This document shows, piece by piece, positions 34,174-43,697 of a stretch of DNA of 64,000 bases. Each line of letters begins with the position of its first letter. Within the stretch, counting starts at the first letter, position 1. A program made the position numbers and the translations under genes. Location of the stretch: positions 496,001 through 560,000 of the forward strand of contig NZ_JANIBC010000001.1 of NCBI RefSeq assembly GCF_024505085.1, written 5' to 3'. The notes below the pieces were generated by a model. The model saw nothing but the letters and a program-made list of their open reading frames with translations. It had not been told where the DNA came from and ran no database searches. Source of the stretch: Parvularcula maris. Its GTDB lineage: Bacteria > Pseudomonadota > Alphaproteobacteria > Caulobacterales > Parvularculaceae.

Positions 34174-34869
34174 TCAACCCTCTGCGTTCAGCTCCATAAG
34201 GACCTTGTCGGCACAACGCTCGGCGAGTCCATCTAAACGTTCGCGCAAAACGATCCCACCATCGGCAACAAGGTCGCCAAGCTTGTCCCCCTCGGAGGGT
34301 TTATCAGCCGAGAACATCAGACCGCATTTGACGACGTCGATCGGTTTTCCAGTAGACCCATCCATCACATAGACATTCATGATGGTCGATACCCGGAAAC
34401 GTGTCCAATTGAACGGCCAGTAGCTGTATCCCCACCCTCGAAGCTGAGCATCGAGATAGATGGTGTTGTGCACTTCGGGGAGTTTCCGAGGCTTGCGAGA
34501 CTGCGAGTAGTCCAGATTCTCATCGGCGGGCACCGCGCCGTACTTCGCGGCTAGCGGTTCCTGCAGCAGATCTTCGACCAGAGCCCCCGCATGGATAATG
34601 CCGTTCTCCCGCGTTTCGGCGTCACGAGAAGCTGAAATGTTACTGCCGATCGATCCGCCCTGAAAGGCAACGGCCGCCGGGGTCCTCTCGTCGAACATGG
34701 GTGCGCGTTCCCGTACGAGGACGAGTTGCTTCTGGCCGGAAGCTGGTGCCGCAACCTCCGTCCGGCCGGTGTCTGCCGCGGACGTGACGTCCATGCTTTC
34801 ATCGGGAATTGTTTCACAGGAAGTGACGGCCAGCGCTGCCACGCTGGCTAGGATAAGATGACGTTTCAT
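34174..34869 (-). CDS. Predicted lipoprotein of unknown function
   Basis: About 231 residues starting MKRHLILASVAALAVTSC. The lipobox is VTSC, so the mature protein should be lipid-anchored. The first 50 mature residues are Ser/Thr/Ala rich. A folded part follows with PEVHNTIYLDAQLRGWGYSY and FRVSTIMNVYVMDGSTGKPID, and a helical C-terminus (RERLDGLAERCADKVLMEL). I recognise no family. Third-position G+C is somewhat lower than in neighbours. It lies between the ast operon and alanine dehydrogenase, in the same direction. Confidence 0.75.
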   Translation of the reverse strand: MKRHLILASVAALAVTSCETIPDESMDVTSAADTGRTEVAAPASGQKQLVLVRERAPMFDERTPAAVAFQGGSIGSNISASRDAETRENGIIHAGALVEDLLQEPLAAKYGAVPADENLDYSQSRKPRKLPEVHNTIYLDAQLRGWGYSYWPFNWTRFRVSTIMNVYVMDGSTGKPIDVVKCGLMFSADKPSEGDKLGDLVADGGIVLRERLDGLAERCADKVLMELNAEG

Positions 34870-34939
34870 GATGCCCCAAGATACTACTCTGCCTACAGGG
34901 CGTAACAACGCATGAAGATCAAACGCCTGTCAACGGCGT

Positions 34940-36049
<1,110 letters not shown>

Positions 36050-36215
36050 GGCGCTTCTCCTGGGCCGTCCTGTGAGTTGGGGGCGCTGGAACCTTGCCGC
36101 GCCGATGGGCTCGGCTCTCTGCGAAGGCGGCTTTCTTGTAAAGCGCAAATGACGGGAGGGGAGCCCGAAGTTTGTAACGCTCCTCGCGACTGAGCGAAAA
36201 AAGTTTCGGAGCCGC

Positions 36216-36240
36216 GGAACGGTTTGAAGTCTTACGGGTT
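36216..36240 (+). promoter_or_regulatory. Candidate EcfG-type (general stress) promoter before rpoH
   Basis: GGAAC (36216-36220), 16 bases, then GGTT (36237-36240). This resembles the alphaproteobacterial EcfG/RpoE2 pattern GGAAC-N16/17-cGTT. It lies 62 bases before the rpoH start. By chance several such matches are expected in a window this size. Confidence 0.35.
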
Positions 36241-36302
36241 TGTGAATCACGCGGCCGGGAAGTCGCAGAGTCCGATCAGGCAGGCGCGAAGGGAACACCT
36301 CG

Positions 36303-37172
36303 ATGCAGAGCGACCAGCAGACCCGCGATTTCGTCAGGGACACCATTCGCAAGGCCATGTCGGCCCCCATTCTCACCATCGAGCGGGAGCGGGAGCTGAC
36401 CAAGGCCTGGTGCGAGGACGGCGACGAGGAGGCCCTGGCTGAGCTGACCCACTGTCACATGCGCATGGCCGTCTCCACCGCCATCAAGTTCCGCGGCTAC
36501 GGCCTCCCGCTCGCCGATCTCATCCAGGAGGGGGCCATCGGGCTCCTTGAAGCGGCCAAGCGGTTCGATTGCGAGCGTGAGGTTCGTTTCTGCACCTATG
36601 CGGGCTGGTGGATCAGGGCCTCGATGCAGGACTATGTCCTGCGCAACTGGTCGATCGTGCGGATCGGCTCCAAATCGGCGCACAAGACCATCTTCTTCAA
36701 CCTTTCTCGCATTCGCGCGATGATTGAGGAGGTCGACAGCGCCGGCCCCATCGCCCGCGAGAAGGTGGCCAAGAAGTTCAACGTCACCGGCGACGACATC
36801 GAGTTCATGACGGCCAGGCTCGGCCGCCGCGACATGTCCCTCAATGCGACACTCAACGAGGACGGCGACACCGAGCGTCAGGAAATGATTCCCGACGACC
36901 GCGACCTTCCCGACCAGACCGCCGAGGCCGAGATCGACTTAGAGAAAAGGCGCTCCTGGCTCGGCAACGCCATGCAGGACCTGACGTCCAGGGAGCGGAC
37001 GATCATCGACCAGCGCTTCTTCGGCGATGACAAGGTCACGCTCTCGCAGCTCGGTGTCGACCTCGGACTGTCGAAAGAGCGGGTTCGTCAGATCGAGAAG
37101 CAGGCCATTGGCAAGCTTCGTGCATCGCTCAGCAGGTCACAGCCGACCGTGGACGTCCTGTCCTTGCGGTAG
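36303..37172 (+). CDS. rpoH: RNA polymerase heat-shock sigma factor RpoH (sigma-32)
   Basis: A 289-residue group 3 sigma factor. Region 2 has HCHMRMAVSTAIKFRGYGLPL, ADLIQEGAIGLLEAAKRFD and VRFCTYAGWWIRASMQDYV followed by LRNWSIVRIG. The RpoH box reads KTIFFNLSRIR, a variant of the QRKLFFNLR consensus. Region 4 has VTLSQLGVDLGLSKERVRQIEKQ. It directs transcription of heat-shock genes. Many alphaproteobacteria carry two rpoH paralogues, and the altered box could mark the second, stress-type copy. That last point is inference. Confidence 0.93.
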   Translation: MQSDQQTRDFVRDTIRKAMSAPILTIERERELTKAWCEDGDEEALAELTHCHMRMAVSTAIKFRGYGLPLADLIQEGAIGLLEAAKRFDCEREVRFCTYAGWWIRASMQDYVLRNWSIVRIGSKSAHKTIFFNLSRIRAMIEEVDSAGPIAREKVAKKFNVTGDDIEFMTARLGRRDMSLNATLNEDGDTERQEMIPDDRDLPDQTAEAEIDLEKRRSWLGNAMQDLTSRERTIIDQRFFGDDKVTLSQLGVDLGLSKERVRQIEKQAIGKLRASLSRSQPTVDVLSLR

Positions 37173-37222
37173 GTCGGTGGTGCAGTTTAGCCACACCGCG
37201 CGTGCAGAATGCGAAGTTGCTG

Positions 37223-37266
37223 CCGTTAACCCTTGGATAACGGAACCTTCCCTCGCAGTTCATGTT
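37223..37266 (+). promoter_or_regulatory. Inverted repeat and candidate EcfG-type promoter before ompA-like gene
   Basis: ccgtta (37223-37228) and taacgg (37238-37243) form a 6-bp inverted repeat. The overlapping GGAAC at 37242-37246 is followed after 16 bases by TGTT (37263-37266), an EcfG-like pattern. The gene starts at 37323. Confidence 0.35.
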
Positions 37267-37322
37267 CTGCGCATCATTCATACCGGTCGTCACTCAGGGC
37301 CGGATCCTTGGAGGGGAAGAGT

Positions 37323-38576
37323 ATGAGTTACCGTATCGCATTGCTGGTTGCAGCCGGCACCATGGCTCTGGGCACTGCAAGCGCCCAGGATGCCAAAGAA
37401 GGTTTCTACGCCACTGCAGGCGCAAGCTACGCCTTTGATGCAGGCGAAAACGATTTTCAGAGCGAGACCCGTTCGGGCGGCTTCGATGCCCAGGAGTTCG
37501 ACACCGAGCTCGACCTGAGCAACGGTTTCGGTGCCTATGGCGCACTCGGCAAGTATTTCAGCCGCGGCTTCCGGGCCGAAGTCGAGCTGTCCTGGCGCAT
37601 CCAGGACGTCGAGGAGCTGCCCGGTGACGGTGCCGCCTTCGCCGGTTTCCCGACGGGCGCCAACGGCCAGAACATCGGCGGCGGCGCATCCCTCGGCGAC
37701 AACCGTGACCTCGGCGAAGTCGCCGTCGGCGCGCTGATGCTGAACGGCTACAAGGACTTCAACCTCGACGTTGCAGGCCGCTTCCAGCCCTATATCGGCG
37801 CCGGTATCGGTATCGCCCGCGTTCGCGCCGACTTCGACAATGTCGACGACCAGCCGGTCGTGTTCGACAGTGACGATCTCGAGGACCTGCCGATCGGCTT
37901 CCAGATCTCCACGCGCAACGACGACTACGTCCCCGCCGTGCAGGGTCTTGCAGGCTTCAACATCGGCATGACCGACAGCCTCTCGCTGAACGTCGGCTAC
38001 CGCTACCTGCGCACTGCCGAGTACGACTTCGAATCCTTCGTCAACGCCGAAGTCGTCGACGTCGAAGGCCGCTACAACGTGCACGAAGCCACCGTCGGCC
38101 TGCGTTGGGACTTCGGCGCCAGCGCCGCTCCGGTCCAGACCGTGGCGCCGCAGCCGCAGCCCCAGACCAAGACCTGCCTCGACGGCACTGTGGTTCCAAT
38201 GAACCAGCCCTGCCCCGATGTGGACGAGGGCCTGACGCCTGCCGACCTCGCCACCGTGGTCTATTTCGAGTTCGACCGTTCGGATCTCAGCCCGGCTGCC
38301 CGTCAGCTCCTGCAGCGCCGTGCCGGTGAAGCTTCCGACCTCGACATCATCGAAGTGCTCGTCTCGGGCAACACCGACACCTCGGGTTCGGCTTCCTACA
38401 ACGAGCAGCTCTCGGCCCGCCGCGCCCGCGTCGTCCGCGACGCCCTGGTCTCCTACGGCATCGACGCCAGCAAGATCCAGATCCGCGCTCTTGGCGAAAC
38501 CAACCTCGCCAAGCCGACCCAGGACGGCGTCAAAGAGCCCCTGAACCGCCGCACGGAAGTCGAGTTCGACTTCTAA
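37323..38576 (+). CDS. OmpA-family outer membrane protein
   Basis: A 417-residue protein with a signal peptide (MSYRIALLVAAGTMALGTASA) and an excellent ribosome site (ggagggga). Residues about 25-280 form an eight-stranded OmpA/OmpW-like barrel: GFYATAGASYAFDAG, GYRYLRTAEYDFES, ending with HEATVGLRWDFGA. A Pro/Gln linker (QTVAPQPQPQTKTC) leads to the peptidoglycan-binding OmpA domain, VVYFEFDRSDLSPAARQLL, and then LSARRARVVRDALVSYGI. It should link outer membrane and cell wall. The upstream in-frame ATG/GTG at 37233 is rejected because it precedes the signal peptide. Confidence 0.93.
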   Translation: MSYRIALLVAAGTMALGTASAQDAKEGFYATAGASYAFDAGENDFQSETRSGGFDAQEFDTELDLSNGFGAYGALGKYFSRGFRAEVELSWRIQDVEELPGDGAAFAGFPTGANGQNIGGGASLGDNRDLGEVAVGALMLNGYKDFNLDVAGRFQPYIGAGIGIARVRADFDNVDDQPVVFDSDDLEDLPIGFQISTRNDDYVPAVQGLAGFNIGMTDSLSLNVGYRYLRTAEYDFESFVNAEVVDVEGRYNVHEATVGLRWDFGASAAPVQTVAPQPQPQTKTCLDGTVVPMNQPCPDVDEGLTPADLATVVYFEFDRSDLSPAARQLLQRRAGEASDLDIIEVLVSGNTDTSGSASYNEQLSARRARVVRDALVSYGIDASKIQIRALGETNLAKPTQDGVKEPLNRRTEVEFDF

Positions 38577-38603
38577 GCAGCGCTTCAGCAGCACCTTCCG
38601 AGG

Positions 38604-38632
38604 AAGGGCCGGCCCCGCGCCGGCCCTTTTTC
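38604..38632 (+). terminator. Rho-independent terminator after the OmpA-type gene
   Basis: aagggccggc (38604-38613) and gccggccctt (38619-38628) form a 10-bp stem with a 5-base loop, followed by TTTTTC. It also lies just beyond the 3' end of the opposing metalloprotease gene and could act for both strands. Confidence 0.92.
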
Positions 38633-38636
38633 GTAT

Positions 38637-39371
38637 CTACCGCCGGGTGGTGCGGCCATAGGCGAAGAGCTCCCGCCCGTGCTCGGTCAGCCATCGGTCA
38701 AGCTCGGCATAGTCGGGGTCGAGGCGTTCGCAGACCTGCCAGAAGCGAGCAGAGTGATTCGCCTCGATCCGGTGGGCTGCTTCGTGGGCCGCCACGTAGC
38801 GCAGCACTTCCCTGGGGGCGAAGGCGAGCCGCCAGTTGATCGACGTCTGGCCCTGCGGCCCGCAGCTTCCCCACCGCCCCTTCATGCCCCTGATCGTCAG
38901 CCTGCCGGGCGCCACGCCGAGCTGGGACCAGAACGCTGTCAGGTCCTCAAGGACCGCCTGCTTCACGGCGTGCCTGATGGCGCGCTCGAAGCTCGGTCCG
39001 GGGTCCTGAGCCGCTCGCAGGGGCGCGCGCACTTCACCGCCGAGAACCTCCGCCAGCCCCCGCCCACCGACGACGAACCGTCGCTCCTGTCCGAGGACCG
39101 GATAGGACGCCCCCGCCTCAAAGGGCTTGGGGAAGGGCGCCCTGGCGAGCTCCGCCTCGACGAAATCGGCCTTGGTCTGCGCCCATAAGAGCGCGCGGCG
39201 GGCGCTGCCCCTTGTGGGAATCGTCAGCTTTATGGTCTCCCCCGAAACCCTTAGGATGAAGCGCCGCGCCTGCCGGTGGCGGCGGATCACCGCGCGCACT
39301 TTCCTGCCGCATCGCAGCGTGATGGCGGGCTCTTCGCCGGCGAGAGGACGGAGTAAGGATGACGAAACCAA
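38637..39371 (-). CDS. SprT/YgjP-like zinc metalloprotease (DUF45/WLM type)
   Basis: About 245 residues. The C-terminal half holds the zinc site HEAAHRIEANHSARFW (HExxH with a downstream His), preceded by RGMKGRWGSCGPQGQTSINWRL in two segments typical of YgjP. The N-terminal half has VRAVIRRHRQARRFILRVS. I place the start at TTG 39371, which has GGGAGGG eight bases upstream; GTG 39407 is the longer option. Either way the gene's 5' end overlaps the opposite-strand mutS start, an unusual head-to-head overlap. Confidence 0.82.
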   Translation of the reverse strand: MVSSSLLRPLAGEEPAITLRCGRKVRAVIRRHRQARRFILRVSGETIKLTIPTRGSARRALLWAQTKADFVEAELARAPFPKPFEAGASYPVLGQERRFVVGGRGLAEVLGGEVRAPLRAAQDPGPSFERAIRHAVKQAVLEDLTAFWSQLGVAPGRLTIRGMKGRWGSCGPQGQTSINWRLAFAPREVLRYVAAHEAAHRIEANHSARFWQVCERLDPDYAELDRWLTEHGRELFAYGRTTRR

Positions 39372-41977
39372 CCGAGCACCCTCCCAAGATCGCCGGCAAG
39401 CTGACACCGATGATGGCGCAGTACGCCCGCATCAAGTCCGAAGCGGGCGACGCCCTCCTTTTCTACCGGATGGGCGATTTCTACGAGCTGTTTTTTTCCG
39501 ACGCGGAGAAAGCCGCCGAGGCGCTCTCGATCACCCTGACCAAGCGCGGCCACCACGAGGGCGAGGCGATCCCCATGTGCGGCGTACCGGTCCACGCCCG
39601 CGACGGCTATCTCGAGAAGCTCGTCAGGGGAGGCTTCACCGTCGCCATCGCGGAGCAGACCGAGGACCCCGCCGAAGCCAAGAAGCGCGGGGCCAAGTCC
39701 GTGGTGGAGCGGCAGATCGTCCGTATCGTGACCCCCGGCACGGTGACGGAGGAGAACCTTCTCGACCCTAAAAGCCCAGCGCGCCTGGCGGCCCTCTCGG
39801 TCGTGGACGGCAAGGCGTTTATCGCTGCCGCCGACCTCTCCACCGGCGAGGTCCTGGTCGAGGAGGGACCCGAAGGGCGTTTGGGAGACATGCTGCCGCC
39901 GCTTCAGATTAGGGAGCTGATCGCCGCCGAAGGGGAGAGGCTGCTCCAAGGTGCGTTCGCTGCCACCGAAGCCGATCCGCGTAGCTTCTCGGTAGAGGCG
40001 GCGAAGGGGCGGATCGAGGCCTTCTGGGGGGTGAACGAGCCCTCCGGCCTCGGGCTGACCGAAGGCGGAGCGCTGAGGGCCATCGGCGGGCTTCTCTCCT
40101 ATATCGAGCTCACCCACGCAGGGGAGAGCATTCCCCTCCGCATGCCCCGTATCGGCGGTCAGTCCGACAAATTGGCGATCGACGAGGCCACTAGGCGTTC
40201 GCTGGAGCTGACCGAGACGGGGGAGGGTAGCTACAAGGGCTCGCTCCTTCACACGATCGACCGTACCCGGACGGCGGCGGGCGGCAGGATGCTGAGAGGC
40301 TGGCTCGCCGCGCCGCTGACCGACCGGCGCGCTATCGAAGAGCGCCATGACGGCGTGGCCTACCTTCTCAGCGACCACACTTTGCGAGACGAATTGATCT
40401 CTCTCTTGAAAGGAAGCCCCGACCTCGAGCGCGCCCTCGCCAGGCTGCGTCTGGAGCGGGGCGGGCCTTCCGATCTGGGCTTGGTGCAGCGCGCCGTCGC
40501 GACCGGCGAAGCGCTGCAGGCGAGGCTGCGCCTCGAGCACACCGTGCCGGACCTTCTCGCCGGACTGAATGTCGGCGACCGGCTCCAGGGCCTCGCCGCC
40601 ACCCTCCTCAGCGCCCTGACCGATGAGTTGCCTCTACGGGTCAGCGACGGAGGGTTTCTCCGCGCAGGCTTCGACGCCGCTCTCGACGAAGCCGTCAGCC
40701 TCCAGAAGAACGCAAGGCAGCACCTGGCCGCGGAGGAGGCGCGGCTGCGCGAGGCAACGGGTATCAAATCCCTCCGTGTCAAGCACGACAAGACCCTCGG
40801 CTACTGTGTCGAGGTGGGCAAGGCGCACGCGGACAGGCTCGCCTCGCAAGAGGGCTTCACCCAGAGGCGCACCATGACCACCGCCGCGCGGTTCGTGACC
40901 GACGATCTGACGGCGCTGTCCCAGCGCATCGCCGATGCCGAAGGGGAAGCAGCCGCAAGAGAAGCCGCTGTCTTCCGTGAGCTGAAGGAGGCTGTCACCG
41001 ATGCCGCCGAGGAGCTGCTCGATCTCGCAGGTCACATCGCCCGCACGGATACGCTGACATCGCTAGCCGAGCTGGCCGCGGAGGAGGACTTCGCGCGTCC
41101 GGCGCTGACGGACGGCACCGAGTTTGCGGTCGAGGGCGGGAGGCACCCCGTCGTCGAGGCGGCCCTGCGGCGCGAGGGTAAGGCTTTCGTACCGAACGGT
41201 TGCTCCCTTTTCGACGGCGAGGACGCCGAGCTGCAGCTCGTCACCGGGCCGAACATGGCCGGCAAGTCCACCTATTTGAGGCAGAACGCGATCCTCGTCG
41301 TTCTGGCGCAGGCGGGCAGTTTCGTTCCAGCCTCGTCGTTCCGTCTGGGGATCGTCGACCGTCTCTTCAGCCGTGTGGGGGCGTCGGACGATCTGGCGCG
41401 CGGGCGCTCGACCTTCATGGTGGAGATGGTGGAGACCGCCGCCATCCTGCACCAGGCCACCTGCCGCTCGCTCGTGATCCTCGACGAGGTGGGCCGCGGC
41501 ACAGCGACCTTCGACGGGCTCTCGATCGCCTGGGCGGCGCTCGAACATCTCCACACGGAGAGCCGGTGCCGCGGCCTCTTCGCCACCCATTATCACGAGC
41601 TCACCCGGCTGGCCGAGGAGCTGCCGAGGCTCCACCCCGTCGCGATGGCGGTGCGGGAGTGGCGCGGCAAGGTGGTCTTCCTGCACGAGGTGAAGCCGGG
41701 CGCCGCCGACCGCAGCTACGGCGTGGCGGTGGCGCGTCTCGCAGGCCTTCCCGAAAGCGTGGTCAAGCGGGCGGGACAGCTTCTCAAATTGCTGGAGGAC
41801 CAGTCACCCGCGGGGGGATTGGTAGCGGACCTGCCTCTCTTCGGCGCCGTACCCCATCAGCCTGAAAGCGAGAGGGATGAGGTGAGGGCCATGCTGGACG
41901 GCCTCGACCCCGACGACATGTCCCCCCGCGAAGCCCACGAGGCGCTTTGCCGTCTCAAGGACCTCTCTCAGTCCTGA
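39359..41977 (+). CDS. mutS: DNA mismatch repair ATPase MutS
   Basis: An 872-residue MutS. The mismatch-binding domain has YRMGDFYELFFSDAEKAAE, whose Phe-x-Glu is the base-wedging motif. Connector, clamp and lever regions follow. The ABC-type ATPase has Walker A in TGPNMAGKSTYLRQNA, the signature FSRVGASDDLARGRSTFMVEM (in pieces), Walker B VILDEVGRGTATFDG, and the His switch FATHYHELTRLAEELP. It recognises mismatches and recruits MutL. ATG is preceded by GGAG. Its 3' end overlaps the next, opposite gene by 10 bases. Confidence 0.97.
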   Translation: MTKPTEHPPKIAGKLTPMMAQYARIKSEAGDALLFYRMGDFYELFFSDAEKAAEALSITLTKRGHHEGEAIPMCGVPVHARDGYLEKLVRGGFTVAIAEQTEDPAEAKKRGAKSVVERQIVRIVTPGTVTEENLLDPKSPARLAALSVVDGKAFIAAADLSTGEVLVEEGPEGRLGDMLPPLQIRELIAAEGERLLQGAFAATEADPRSFSVEAAKGRIEAFWGVNEPSGLGLTEGGALRAIGGLLSYIELTHAGESIPLRMPRIGGQSDKLAIDEATRRSLELTETGEGSYKGSLLHTIDRTRTAAGGRMLRGWLAAPLTDRRAIEERHDGVAYLLSDHTLRDELISLLKGSPDLERALARLRLERGGPSDLGLVQRAVATGEALQARLRLEHTVPDLLAGLNVGDRLQGLAATLLSALTDELPLRVSDGGFLRAGFDAALDEAVSLQKNARQHLAAEEARLREATGIKSLRVKHDKTLGYCVEVGKAHADRLASQEGFTQRRTMTTAARFVTDDLTALSQRIADAEGEAAAREAAVFRELKEAVTDAAEELLDLAGHIARTDTLTSLAELAAEEDFARPALTDGTEFAVEGGRHPVVEAALRREGKAFVPNGCSLFDGEDAELQLVTGPNMAGKSTYLRQNAILVVLAQAGSFVPASSFRLGIVDRLFSRVGASDDLARGRSTFMVEMVETAAILHQATCRSLVILDEVGRGTATFDGLSIAWAALEHLHTESRCRGLFATHYHELTRLAEELPRLHPVAMAVREWRGKVVFLHEVKPGAADRSYGVAVARLAGLPESVVKRAGQLLKLLEDQSPAGGLVADLPLFGAVPHQPESERDEVRAMLDGLDPDDMSPREAHEALCRLKDLSQS

Positions 41978-42699
41978 AGGCCGAGCGTCGTGGTCGTACG
42001 ATCGAGAATATCGTCCGCCATATCGGCGAGGCGTAAGGAGAAGCTGCCGACGCGCTCATAGCTGTAGAGCGCCTTAAGAAGATCGGCATCCCGGCAGGCT
42101 TCCGAGAGGGGAACGGTAAGGACGATGTCCCGGTAGAGGCCGGTTTCGGCGGAATCGTCGGTGAGAGAGGACGCGTAGGCGATGATCGGATGCGCCTCGA
42201 TGGGGTTGCGGAAGGGAATGTCTTCGAGGAAGGCCGCACCGTCGTCGATCCGCTCGATAATGCGGCGCAGCTCCTGCAGGGCCTGACGTTCGACCTCGCC
42301 CTGCTGACGCTTGAGGCTGTCGTCTTCGGTCAGGGCACGGATGGCCGAGGTCTGCGGGTAGAAGCCTGGCGTTCCGCGAAGCAGTTGAAGACCGGCCTCG
42401 ACCTCCGCCAGGACCTCCGGTCCAGATGCGCACTGCCTGAGGAGGTCGGCGGAACGCTGGACGGTATCCACACGCTCCTCATAGGTAGCCCGGTAGTCCT
42501 GGACGATCAGGCGGTTCGCGGCGATCTCCTCCGCGAGCTGATCAAGGGCGGCCTCGTGACGCTGCTCGTCGGCGCGAGCCGCGTTCCAGTTGCCAAGCTG
42601 AATACCCAGAAACACACCGACCACGACGATGACGAGGTCGATCCCAACAGCGAGCCAGTTCTGGCCCGCTACATGAGCCGCCACCGATCGCAGGCGCAC
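41968..42699 (-). CDS. Small membrane-anchored protein, DUF6090-like
   Basis: 243 residues with one N-terminal membrane helix ending VIVVVGVFLGIQLGNWNAAR. This G-I-Q-x-x-N-W-N signature is typical of DUF6090-type proteins. The rest is a helical domain, likely periplasmic or cytoplasmic, rich in Glu/Arg/Leu (HEAALDQLAEEIAANRLIV). No catalytic motif is evident and the function is unknown. It lies 3 bases downstream of the inositol-monophosphatase-like gene and is probably co-transcribed with it. Confidence 0.72.
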   Translation of the reverse strand: MRLRSVAAHVAGQNWLAVGIDLVIVVVGVFLGIQLGNWNAARADEQRHEAALDQLAEEIAANRLIVQDYRATYEERVDTVQRSADLLRQCASGPEVLAEVEAGLQLLRGTPGFYPQTSAIRALTEDDSLKRQQGEVERQALQELRRIIERIDDGAAFLEDIPFRNPIEAHPIIAYASSLTDDSAETGLYRDIVLTVPLSEACRDADLLKALYSYERVGSFSLRLADMADDILDRTTTTLGLQD

Positions 42700-42702
42700 C
42701 GC

Positions 42703-43578
42703 CTAAGCCTTCTTGCCCAGAAGGACGTCGCGCAGCGCACCGTGCAGATGGTGGTTGCTGGCGAGGATGCTCTTGTCGAGATGAGGCCGTCCCTCGTCGG
42801 TCTCGATGGTCGAGACCTGGCCGCCCGCCTCGCGCGCCACCACGATCCCCGCGGCGCAGTCCCAAGTGTTGAGCCCGCGCTCCCAGTAGCCGTCGAGGCG
42901 CCCGGAAGCCGTCATGCAGAGGTCGTAGGCGGCGGAGCCGAAGCGTCTGACCCCGGCGGTCTCCTTCAGCACCCGTTCGGTCTCGATCAGCGCCTGCTCC
43001 CGCCCCGGCATGCCCTTGAAGGGCAGCCCGCAGCCGACCAGCGCTTCGGAGAGGTCCTGACGCCCGGAAACCCGCAGGCGGCGGTCGTTGAGATAGGCGC
43101 CGAAGCCCTTCTCGGCGTAGTACATCTCATCGAGGATCGGCGCGTAGACGACGCCCGCAAAGGGCTCACGGTCCCGCTCCAGGGCTATGGAGATGGCGAA
43201 CTGGGGCATGCCGTGCAGAAAGTTCGTGGTCCCGTCGAGGGGGTCGACGATCCAGCGGTTGGAGTTGTCCGCGCCTTCGACCTCCCCGCTTTCCTCCAGC
43301 ACCATGCCGTATTTCGGACGGCCCTTGGACAGGGCGGCCCTGATCGCCTCCTCGGCGGCAAGGTCGGCCTTGGAGACGAAGTCGGCCGCCCCCTTCTTAC
43401 GCACCTGGAGCGCTTCGACCTCGTAGAAGTCACGGCGGAGCACCTTGGCTGCGTCCTTGGCGGCACCGATCATGACGTTGAGAAGAGGGGAGAGGTGAGG
43501 CACGGCGCGGGCTCCGGTGAAGAGGGGAAGGGGCTGGCCCTTCAAGCGGACAAAGGCGCCCTTGCCAAGCGCTCTCAT
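42703..43578 (-). CDS. Inositol monophosphatase family protein (SuhB-like)
   Basis: 291 residues. Metal sites of the IMPase fold are present: LEESGE, then WIVDPLDGTTNFLHG, and the distal WDCAAGIVVAREAGG. The substrate loop FGSAAYDLCMTASGRLDGY is typical of SuhB. It should dephosphorylate inositol phosphates or related sugar phosphates; SuhB homologues also act in rRNA transcription and processing. An inner start giving MIGAAKDAAKVLRRDF is possible. The N-terminal 30 residues are unusual for the family. Confidence 0.9.
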   Translation of the reverse strand: MRALGKGAFVRLKGQPLPLFTGARAVPHLSPLLNVMIGAAKDAAKVLRRDFYEVEALQVRKKGAADFVSKADLAAEEAIRAALSKGRPKYGMVLEESGEVEGADNSNRWIVDPLDGTTNFLHGMPQFAISIALERDREPFAGVVYAPILDEMYYAEKGFGAYLNDRRLRVSGRQDLSEALVGCGLPFKGMPGREQALIETERVLKETAGVRRFGSAAYDLCMTASGRLDGYWERGLNTWDCAAGIVVAREAGGQVSTIETDEGRPHLDKSILASNHHLHGALRDVLLGKKA

Positions 43579-43697
43579 GGGACGCTCTCGGAGGTCACGG
43601 CTTCGTAACGATGTGAAACAGAACGCTGGTAGTCCGTGAAACCTCCTGCGGCTACAGGCGGAAACGAGAACGACACCCTTTGCCGGAGGCCGAGCCC

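Noticed and set aside
37290-38594. Minus-strand 434-codon frame opposite the OmpA-type gene
   Set aside because: Mirror of the OmpA coding sequence; no family features and no ribosome site.
41968-41977. Possible sequencing error at the mutS 3' end because of the gene overlap
   Set aside because: A 10-base tail-to-tail overlap is normal, and both proteins end naturally.
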